64,000 nucleotides of DNA from Burkholderiaceae bacterium (GTDB lineage: Bacteria; Pseudomonadota; Gammaproteobacteria; Burkholderiales; Burkholderiaceae_C), in contig JAURWR010000118.1 in assembly GCA_030654805.1 (NCBI GenBank), forward strand, positions 1-64,000. Reading direction: 5' to 3'. Shown piece by piece: positions 57,527 to 64,000 of the stretch. Positions within the stretch are counted from its first letter, which is position 1, and every line of letters begins with the position of its first letter. Both the position numbers and the translations under genes were made by a program. Under the pieces are notes generated by a model. That model was given only the letters and a program-made list of their open reading frames with translations, was not told the origin of the DNA and searched no databases.

Positions 57527-58884
57527 AGGCTGCCCCCATGCTCTCCTCCGCCCTGCGCCGCCGACACTTCCTGAAGCTCGCCAGCGCCGCGACCGCCAGC
57601 GGGCTGGGCCTCGGCACGCTCGCGCACCTGTCGGCCACCGCACAGAGCGTCGGCGACTACAAGGCGCTGGTGTGCCTGTTCATGTACGGCGGCAACGACG
57701 GCAACAACCTGCTGGTGCCGCTCGAACTGCCGGCCTACGACGGCTACCGGCGCGCGCGAACCAACCTTGCGCTGGACCGCAACAGCCTGCTGCCCATCTC
57801 GCCCAGCAACACCGGCGGCACGCGCTACGGCCTGCACCCGGCGATGGCCGGTCTGCAAGGACTGTTCGGCCAGGGCAAGGCGGCGATGCTGGCCAACATC
57901 GGGCCGCTGGCGGTGCCGACCAGCAAGGCACAGTGGGACGCGCGCTCGGTACCGCTGCCCGACAACCTGTTCTCGCATTCGGACCAGCAGGCACAGTGGC
58001 AGAGCGCGATCGTCGATGCACCGCCGCGCAGCGGCTGGGGCGGCCGGATGATCGAGCGCCTGGTCGCCGCCGAGACCGCCAACCGCGGCTACGGGCTGGT
58101 GTCGGTGGCCGGCGGCAACCTGTGGGAAAACGGCGATCTGTCGCTGGCGGCGTACAAGGTCTCGTCGTCGGGCCGCTTCGGTTTCGATTTCTACGACGCA
58201 AGCGGCGGCGACCCGCTGTCGGCTGCCATCAGTGACACCCTCTCCGAGCCACACAGCCACCTGTTTGAACAAGCCTGGACCGACGTGGTCGGCCGCTCGA
58301 TCGACAACCAACGCATCCTGACGCAAGCGTTGTCGGGCAGCGATCTGACGACGGTCTTCCCCGGCACCGGGCTTGGCCAGCAACTCCAGATGATCGCGAA
58401 GCTGATCTCGGCGCGCAGCCGGCTCGGCCTGTCGCGGCAGTGCTTCTTCTGCTCGATCGGCGGCTTCGATACGCACGGCGACGATCAGCTGCAGCGGCAG
58501 AACGAGCTGCTCGGCGAGATCTCGGCGGCGGTCGCGGCCTTTTACGACGCGACGGTGACGCTGGGCGTGCAGAACGACGTCGCGCTGTTCTCGGCGTCGG
58601 ACTTCGGTCGCACCTTCCAGAGCAACGGCCAGGGCTCGGACCACGCCTGGGGCAGCCACCATTTCGTCGTCGGCGGCGCGGTGAAGGGCGGGCAGATCGT
58701 CGGCCGCTTCCCCGAGCTGATCGTCAACGGACCCGACGACGCGGGCGACGGCAAGTGGATTCCGACGACCTCGGTCGATCAGCTCGGCGCCACGCTGGGC
58801 CGCTGGTTCGGCGCCGCGTCGTCGCTGAACGAGGTGTTCCCGCGCCTGTCGAACTTCGACGCCGACCTCGGCTTCATGGCCTGA
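57523..58884 (+). CDS. DUF1501 Tat-exported protein
   Basis: 453 residues. Twin-arginine signal RRRHFLK (12-18) with a hydrophobic Ala/Gly segment, then an alkaline-phosphatase-superfamily-like DUF1501 domain: LVCLFMYGGNDGNNLLVPL, FCSIGGFDTHGDDQ, SDFGRTFQSNGQGSDHAWGSHHFVVGG. The DTH, SDF and DHAWG blocks look like metal ligands of a sulfatase/phosphatase fold. The Tat route implies folding in the cytoplasm. ATG 57523 overlaps the DUF1800 stop by four bases. Confidence 0.9.
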   Translation: MKAAPMLSSALRRRHFLKLASAATASGLGLGTLAHLSATAQSVGDYKALVCLFMYGGNDGNNLLVPLELPAYDGYRRARTNLALDRNSLLPISPSNTGGTRYGLHPAMAGLQGLFGQGKAAMLANIGPLAVPTSKAQWDARSVPLPDNLFSHSDQQAQWQSAIVDAPPRSGWGGRMIERLVAAETANRGYGLVSVAGGNLWENGDLSLAAYKVSSSGRFGFDFYDASGGDPLSAAISDTLSEPHSHLFEQAWTDVVGRSIDNQRILTQALSGSDLTTVFPGTGLGQQLQMIAKLISARSRLGLSRQCFFCSIGGFDTHGDDQLQRQNELLGEISAAVAAFYDATVTLGVQNDVALFSASDFGRTFQSNGQGSDHAWGSHHFVVGGAVKGGQIVGRFPELIVNGPDDAGDGKWIPTTSVDQLGATLGRWFGAASSLNEVFPRLSNFDADLGFMA

Positions 58885-59408
58885 TTCACGTCGATCGGAT
58901 CGCCCCCAACCGAGTCAGCCGCTCGACCAGCGATCGAACGGGCAGCGTCCAACGGCCGCGCTGAGCCGGCGCAGGCGCGGATCGTGGCCCAGGCCACGCG
59001 GGTGTCGGACTCTGCATCGTCGCAGGCATCGAGCCCGAGGACGAGCCCGGCATAGGCGCGCTCAGGCCCGCTGGCCGCCTGCCACCAGCCGCGCGCGGTG
59101 TCGTTGTCATGCGTACCCGGTGTAGGCCACGGTGTTCGGGACATAGCGGTGCGGCAGATAGTCGTTGTCGGCATCGCCGCCGAACGCGAACTGCAGGATG
59201 CGCATGCCGGGCGGACCAAGGCCGTCGCGCTCTGGTACGGCGAATCGCCAGGTCCGATCGGCGGAAGCACCTGCCACAGCTGCGGACCGGCGTCGTGCAG
59301 CCAGTCGATGAAGTGATGGGCCGCCGGTCCGAAATCGCCGCTGCCATGCGGGCCCGGCAGCGAGGTGACGTGCAGCAGCACGCCCGAGGCGCGTTGGTTC
59401 AGGTCCAT
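58885..59408 (-). pseudogene. malQ: malQ (4-alpha-glucanotransferase) remnant: internal deletion and frameshifts
   Basis: ATG 59408 opens with MDLNQRASGVLLHVTSLPGP and continues through GDFGPAAHHFIDWL and WQVLPPIGPGDSPYQS, the MalQ N-terminus. At about 59208-59225 the reading jumps, in another frame, to PPGMRILQFAFGGDADNDYL and PNTVAYTG, a C-terminal MalQ block; some 350 codons between are gone. One extra base at 59115 (T in the coding strand) then breaks YTG-THDND, with a stop shortly after in the first frame. THDNDTARGWW and a worn C-terminus follow. It overlaps the glk stop by ten bases. Confidence 0.85.
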
Positions 59409-60409
59409 GCGGCTGCACCCGCCGATTGTTCGAGCGCCAGCGCCGCGCCCGTCAGCGCCGCGTGCGGATCGAGGATCAGCGCGGTCGGGATCGCCTGCAG
59501 GTAGACGCGGTAGCGGCCCTTGGCCTCGAAGCGTTCGCGAAAGGCCGACGCGAAGAACAGGTCGGCGATGCGCGGCACGATGCCGCCGCCGATGTAGACG
59601 CCGCCGCGCGCGCCGAGGGTCAGCGCGACGTTGCCGGCGAACGAGCCCAGCATCGCGCAGAACACCGCCAGCGTCTGCGCGCAGCCGGCATCGCTGCCAT
59701 CGGCGCCTCGCTGCACGATCGCTTCGGTGCTCAGCGCTTCGGGTTCGGTCGGCCGCCCCGACGCCGCGCACACCGCCCGGTGCAGCAATGGCAGCCCGAT
59801 GCCCGACAACAGCCGCTCGGCCGACACGTGCTCGACCTCGCGGCGCGCCGCGGCCAGCACCGCAGCCTCGAAGTCGTCGGCGGCGGACAGCGTGGCGTGA
59901 CCGCCCTCGCCGGGGATCGCCTGCCAGCCGGCGCCCGTCTCGATCAGACCGGCCACGCCCAGCCCGGTGCCCGGGCCGACGACCGCCAGCGTGCCGTGCG
60001 GCGCGGGCATCGCCGCGTGCGCGCGCAGGCCGTCGGCGGTCAACTGCGGCAGCGCGAGCGCCAGCGCCTCGAAGTCGTTGAGCAGCTGCAACTGGAGCAG
60101 CCCCAGTTCGCGCTCCAGCGCGCGGCGCGAGAAGCGCCAGCGGCTGTTCGTGAAAACCACCTCGTCGCCGGCCAGCGGCGTCGCCACGGCCAGGCAGGCC
60201 CGCGTCGGTGCGCTCGATGGCAGAGGCACCGACGCCAGGTAGGCGCGCACCGCGTCGGCGAGCTGGGCATGCTCATCGGCGCGCAGGCGCTGGATGTGGC
60301 ACACCGGTCGACCCGGGCCGTCGACCAGGCCGAAGCGCGCGTGGGTGCCGCCGATGTCGGCGACCAGCCAGGGAGCCGGGGGCGAGGCCGTTGCCATCGT
60401 CGAGACCAT
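59399..60409 (-). CDS. glk: Glucokinase
   Basis: 336 residues. DIGGTHARF at 18-26, LNDFEALALALPQL (catalytic Asp), VVGPGTGLGVAG, PGEGGHATLS and the late GGVYIGGGIVPRI are hexokinase/Glk motifs. It phosphorylates glucose in the cytoplasm. ATG 60409 has AAGGA upstream; ATG 60418 and 60397 are alternatives. The product of a former glk-malQ pair, now with a dead malQ. Confidence 0.94.
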   Translation of the reverse strand: MVSTMATASPPAPWLVADIGGTHARFGLVDGPGRPVCHIQRLRADEHAQLADAVRAYLASVPLPSSAPTRACLAVATPLAGDEVVFTNSRWRFSRRALERELGLLQLQLLNDFEALALALPQLTADGLRAHAAMPAPHGTLAVVGPGTGLGVAGLIETGAGWQAIPGEGGHATLSAADDFEAAVLAAARREVEHVSAERLLSGIGLPLLHRAVCAASGRPTEPEALSTEAIVQRGADGSDAGCAQTLAVFCAMLGSFAGNVALTLGARGGVYIGGGIVPRIADLFFASAFRERFEAKGRYRVYLQAIPTALILDPHAALTGAALALEQSAGAAAWT

Positions 60410-60657
60410 GCGAGACATCCTTCGTAAAGCGTTGCGCGGGCGCTGAGACCGGGCCCCGTGAATGGCCTGTGCCGCGCGAGAAGCATGCCAGCGTCCGGGC
60501 GGCACGTGGCGATGGCACGCGCTCGCAGGATGAAGCGGGTTTCGCCCGGTCGGTCGGGAAAATTTCCCGACTACGATCGATGCCCGATCCGGCCCAGCCG
60601 CACCACGGGGCCCCCAACCGACAGCCAGCTCGACCGCCTCCGCCTGCGCCCGCCTTG
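60410..60657. promoter_or_regulatory. Divergent intergenic region glk / efflux operon
   Basis: 248 bases between divergent genes. CGGTCGGGAAAATTTCCCGACTACGATCG (about 60549-60577; one 14-base arm GTCGGGAAAATTTC and its complement-like partner) contains the dyad GTCGGGAAA-ATT-TTCCCGAC-like palindrome TCGGGAAAATTTCCCGA, centred near 60562. It is a strong candidate operator for a regulator of the plus-strand efflux operon. Confidence 0.5.
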
Positions 60658-62187
60658 ATGACCGCACCTCCTCTCGCTCTGCACCACGCCGCCGTTCGCC
60701 GCCTGGGCACGCTGATCGGCTGCGTCGCGGTCGTTCTGGCAGGTTGCGCGCTGCAGACGCACGAGCCGCGTCCGCTCGATCCTGCGCTATCGCAAGCCGC
60801 GCAACTGGCCCGCCGGCCCGACGATGCGGCGCTGCGCAAAGCGATGTCGCAGCTCGGCGTCGACACCACCGTGTGGCCGCTGCCCGCCTGGGACGCGCCC
60901 GAGCTCGGCGCGCTGGCACTCGCGTCGCATTCCGATCTGGCGGTCGCGCGCGCCGAGGTCGCGGTCGCGCAGGCCGCAACCGGGTCCGCTCGGCAGCGCG
61001 CGAACCCGGCGCTGGAACTGAGCCTGGAGCACCACAGCGCGCCCGGCCAGAGCGATTCGCCGTGGACGATCGGCGTCGCGCTCGACACGCTGGTCGGCGA
61101 CTGGCTGGTCGGCCAGAGCCGTCGCCAGGCGTTGACCGATGTGGCCGATGCGCAGCAGCTCGAGGCGGTCGAGCGCGCCGCGCAGGTGGCGTGGCAGGTG
61201 CATCGCCGCGTACGCGACAGCCACCGTGCGCTGCACGACGCCGAGCGCTTGTCGGCCATCGCCGACGAGACGCTGGCACTGCAGCGCGAGGAGAGCACGC
61301 TGTGGCAGCGGCGCATGACGCTTGGCGCGGCCGGCGCCCCCGAGGTGCTGCCGTCGCAGCAGCGCCAGGCGATCGCCCGACAGCAGGCGCACCAGGCGCA
61401 CCAGGCGGTCGAGCAGGCACGCGCCGCACTCGCCCAGGCGATCGGCCTGCCGCTCGAACAGACCCGGCGGATGACGCTGCGCTTCGATTCGCTGATGCGT
61501 TCGCGGATCGACGCGCCAATGAACACGTCGGCAGATGCCGCACTCGAACCGCTGAACCTGCAACGCGCCGCGCTGCTCAACAACATCCCGGTGCGCATCG
61601 CGCTGGCCCGCTATGCAGCCACCGATGCCGCGCTGCGGCTGGAGATCGCGCGCCAGGTGCCCGAGCTGTCGCTGAAACCGGGCTACGCCTGGGACCAGGG
61701 CGATCACCGCTGGTCGCTGGGCATCGGCTACGCGCTGCCGCTGGCGAACCGCAACGACGGGCCGATCGCCGAAGCGCTGGCACGCCGTGCTGCCGAGGCG
61801 GCACGCTTCGATGCCTTGCAGGCGCAGGCCATCGCCGAACTCGACGCCGCGCGGCAGGCGACCGAGGCCGCCGCCACACTGCAGGCCGAAGCGATGCAGC
61901 AGGCCCAAGCCGCACGCACGCTGTCCGCGCGGGTGGACCGTCGGGTCGAGCAAGGCGATGCCGACCGGCTCGAGCGCATCGCCGGGCGACGTGCCGAACT
62001 CGACGCGCGACGCGCACTCGTCGAAGCACAGGTCGCGCTGTGCCGTGCTCGCGCGGCACTCGAAGACGTGGTGCAGCGGCCGCTGTCGCCCGCGATCGCC
62101 GCGATCGTCGATCCGGCGCTTGCATCGGCAGCGGAACCGAAGTCCGGACTCGTCGTCAACCCCCCGTCCACGGACCACACCCGATGA
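60658..62187 (+). CDS. TolC-family outer-membrane lipoprotein (CzcC/CusC-like)
   Basis: 509 residues. Lipobox LAGC (Cys30). Two outer-membrane efflux (TolC) repeats: HSDLAVARAEVAVAQAATGSARQRANPALELSLEHH and later LEIARQVPELSLKPGYAWDQGDHRWSLGIGYALPL, then coiled coils rich in Ala. It provides the outer-membrane duct for the RND pump downstream. Stop and next start overlap (ATGA). Confidence 0.9.
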   Translation: MTAPPLALHHAAVRRLGTLIGCVAVVLAGCALQTHEPRPLDPALSQAAQLARRPDDAALRKAMSQLGVDTTVWPLPAWDAPELGALALASHSDLAVARAEVAVAQAATGSARQRANPALELSLEHHSAPGQSDSPWTIGVALDTLVGDWLVGQSRRQALTDVADAQQLEAVERAAQVAWQVHRRVRDSHRALHDAERLSAIADETLALQREESTLWQRRMTLGAAGAPEVLPSQQRQAIARQQAHQAHQAVEQARAALAQAIGLPLEQTRRMTLRFDSLMRSRIDAPMNTSADAALEPLNLQRAALLNNIPVRIALARYAATDAALRLEIARQVPELSLKPGYAWDQGDHRWSLGIGYALPLANRNDGPIAEALARRAAEAARFDALQAQAIAELDAARQATEAAATLQAEAMQQAQAARTLSARVDRRVEQGDADRLERIAGRRAELDARRALVEAQVALCRARAALEDVVQRPLSPAIAAIVDPALASAAEPKSGLVVNPPSTDHTR

Positions 62188-63356
62188 CCTCACGCCACCT
62201 GGTTCGCCTGCTGGTCGCACAGACCGTGCTGATGGTGCTGCTCGGCTGGGCCGCCGTTTACCTGGGACGCGACGAGTTCCGCCTCGCGGTGGGGCGCGAT
62301 GACGAGTCTCTTCCGGCGCCTTCGCTGCTGGCCGACGAGGAGGCTGGCCAGCTGCCCGAGGTGCGCCTGAACGCGACCGCGCAGCGCCAGGTCGGCCTCG
62401 AACTGCAGTTGCCGACCGCGACGGCGATGTCCATCGGCGCCTCTGCCAGCGAGCTCGCGGTGACTGTGCTCGACCCGCAGCCGCTGGCCGAGTGGCGCGG
62501 GCGCCTGCAGGCCGCCGCACAGGAAGTGGTGGCTGCGCAGGCCAGCGCCGCCGCCAGCCGGCTGGAACAGGCGCGGGTTCAGTCGCTGTTCGACGACGAC
62601 CGCAGCGCATCCCAACGTGCACTGGAAGCGGCGACCGCGCAGGCGCAGACCGACGCGGCCCGAGCACGCAGCGCGCAGGCGCAGGCGAGCGCGCTGCGCG
62701 ACAGCGCCCGCGCCCTGTGGGGCCCGGTCGTCGCGGGCTGGCTGGCCGCACCCGACGGCGCGGCGCTGCAGCGCGTGCTGTCGGGTCGCGAGGTGCTGTT
62801 GCGTGCGGTGCTGCGCGCCGACGACGCCGGCCGCGCTCCGGCGCGACTGAGTCTGACGCCGCCCGGCCGCAGCGGCCCGGTCACCGCGCAGGGCCTCGGT
62901 GCGGTCGCAGCTGGCACCGCCGACACAGCCGCAGGCGGACGCCACCTGCTGTTCGTTGCCCCCGGCGCCGGGCTCGCCACTGGCATGCGTCTCACGGCGC
63001 GCAGCCCGGGCAGCGGTGCCGAGGCGGCGCAAGAAGGCGGCCTGGTGCCGGCCAGCGCGGTGATCTGGCATGCCGGACAGGCCTGGATCTATGTGCGCGA
63101 AGCCCAGGGTGGTTCCGGTGCCGACGAGCCCGACGACGCGGCGAGCGCGGCCGCGACGCCCACCCCTGCCGCGTCGGGCTCCGCCACCGTTCGCATCGAC
63201 CGCTTCCAGCGCCGCGGCCTGCCGAAGGCGGTGCGCCTGGGCGACCAGTGGTTCGTGCCGGGCCTGGAAGCCGACGACCCGGTGGTGGTGCGCGGCGCGC
63301 AGCTGCTGCTGTCGGAAGAGCTGAAGTCGCAGATCAAGAACGAAAACGACGACTGA
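62184..63356 (+). CDS. Periplasmic adaptor of an HME-type RND pump
   Basis: 390 residues. N-terminal membrane anchor (LVRLLVAQTVLMVLLGWAAVYL), then a short Ala-rich alpha-helical hairpin (about 105-180) and beta-barrel/membrane-proximal parts (PASAVIWHAGQAWIYVRE, RLGDQWFVPGLEADDPVVVRGAQLLLSEELK). The biotinyl-lipoyl halves are hard to see, so it belongs to a short or divergent adaptor class. RND gene follows seven bases later. Confidence 0.83.
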   Translation: MTSRHLVRLLVAQTVLMVLLGWAAVYLGRDEFRLAVGRDDESLPAPSLLADEEAGQLPEVRLNATAQRQVGLELQLPTATAMSIGASASELAVTVLDPQPLAEWRGRLQAAAQEVVAAQASAAASRLEQARVQSLFDDDRSASQRALEAATAQAQTDAARARSAQAQASALRDSARALWGPVVAGWLAAPDGAALQRVLSGREVLLRAVLRADDAGRAPARLSLTPPGRSGPVTAQGLGAVAAGTADTAAGGRHLLFVAPGAGLATGMRLTARSPGSGAEAAQEGGLVPASAVIWHAGQAWIYVREAQGGSGADEPDDAASAAATPTPAASGSATVRIDRFQRRGLPKAVRLGDQWFVPGLEADDPVVVRGAQLLLSEELKSQIKNENDD

Positions 63357-63363
63357 TCCCGGA

Positions 63364-64000
63364 ATGCTCGCTGCCATCGTTCGCTTTTCGGTGCGCCACG
63401 CCGGCCTGGTGCTCGGGTTGGCGGTGGCGCTGACCGGCTTCGGCCTGCTGCGCATGACGGGCGCGAGCCTCGATGTGTTCCCCGAGTTCGCGCCGGCGCA
63501 GGTGGTGATCCAGATCGAAGCGCCGGGGCTGCATGCCGCCGCCATCGAGGCGCAGGTGACGCGCCCGGTCGAGCAGGCGATCGGCGGACTGGCGGGCTTG
63601 ACCTCGCTGCGCTCGCAATCGATCCCCGGGCTGTCGGTGGTGACGGCGCTGTTCGACGAATCGTCCGATCTGCACCGCGACCGGCAGGGCGTTGCCGAGC
63701 GGTTGGCTCAGGCCGCGTCGTCGCTGCCGGCCGGCGTGGTGCCCAACATCACGCCGCTGACCTCGTCGGCGAGCACGGTGCTCGGCATCGGGCTGACCTC
63801 GACGACGCTCGACGGCGTCGCGCTGCGCAGCCTGGTCGAAGCCAGCCTGCGCCCGCATTTGATGGCGGTGCCGGGCATCGCCGATGTCAATGTCTTCGGC
63901 GGGGCATTGCGCCAGTGGCAGGTGCAGGTCGATGCGCAACGGCTCGCGCAGGCGGGCCTGTCGCTGACCGATCTGGCCGCGGCGCTGCGCAGCGCGACCG
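63364..64000 (+). CDS. CzcA/CusA-like RND permease, N-terminal fragment
   Basis: 212 codons visible, then the window ends. First membrane helix (HAGLVLGLAVALTGFGLLRM), the HME-RND signature DVFPEFAPAQVVIQIEAPGL, VTRPVEQAIGGLAGLTSLRSQS and VPGIADVNVFGG. Heavy-metal efflux family inner-membrane pump. Metal specificity cannot be read from this fragment. Confidence 0.92.
   Translation, partial: MLAAIVRFSVRHAGLVLGLAVALTGFGLLRMTGASLDVFPEFAPAQVVIQIEAPGLHAAAIEAQVTRPVEQAIGGLAGLTSLRSQSIPGLSVVTALFDESSDLHRDRQGVAERLAQAASSLPAGVVPNITPLTSSASTVLGIGLTSTTLDGVALRSLVEASLRPHLMAVPGIADVNVFGGALRQWQVQVDAQRLAQAGLSLTDLAAALRSAT

Noticed and set aside
55892-57643. A 583-codon minus-strand reading opposite DUF1800
   Set aside because: Antisense shadow of a firm gene; Arg/Val/Gln-rich, no recognisable motif.

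Overview
This is a GC-rich chromosomal segment of a betaproteobacterium. Gene content and order (corC-lnt, STAS-hslVU, slt-cca, purEK/purC-fba/pyk-pgk, fmt-def, LysM-dprA-smg, yajC-secDF) match the order Burkholderiales, probably the Leptothrix/Rubrivivax/Comamonadaceae side. That placement rests on recall of conserved gene order, not on a database search. I saw no rRNA, tRNA, CRISPR array, intact IS element or prophage. About 64 protein genes are packed tightly, many with ATGA, GTGA or TGATG start-stop overlaps that imply translational coupling.

Layout. 1-9.8 kb: start of lnt, corC, a COG0523 metal-chaperone GTPase, a DksA with a very long basic tail, a STAS protein with the HslVU protease, coaX, and ppk2 coupled to a shrunken acyl-CoA-mutase-like protein. 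9.7-14 kb: a minus-strand operon (5-FCL, small coiled-coil membrane protein, periplasmic quinoprotein dehydrogenase, 2Fe-2S ferredoxin), then a TfoX-N protein and a second 5-FCL. 14-24.7 kb: Slt transglycosylase, NDUFA9-like epimerase, CCA transferase, a FeeM-like acyltransferase beside a 39-base perfect palindrome, DUF2905, a MidA-type methyltransferase, a pteridine-reductase-like SDR with folB, ttcA, and two lipoproteins. 24.8-31 kb: glmU, the tsaB-rimI-udg-DUF1853 operon, dacB and a SemiSWEET. 31-44.3 kb: an SGNH lipoprotein, sua5, purKE, a CnoX-like thioredoxin, purC with a TPR protein, fba, a winged-helix/GHKL/STAS-like regulator, pyk, pgk and azlCD. 44.3-55.5 kb: fmt-def, LysM-dprA-smg, DUF1631 and yajC-secDF. 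55.7-64 kb: a secreted DUF1800/DUF1501 pair, a decayed malQ next to glk, and the start of a CzcCBA/CusCBA-type efflux operon that runs off the edge.

Most of this is housekeeping: protein quality control, tRNA modification (ttcA, tsaB, sua5, cca, fmt), purine synthesis, lower glycolysis, cell-wall recycling and export. The points most worth a second look are the mutase remnant translated with ppk2, a dispersed intergenic repeat that now encodes the CoaX C-terminus and lies between hslV and hslU, the cysteine-poor DksA with a histone-H1-like tail, the coupled periplasmic quinoprotein/cytoplasmic ferredoxin pair, the 39-base palindrome, the wHTH-GHKL-DUF4325 protein, and the visible decay of malQ. 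I did not find a defence system or an obvious large undescribed system.
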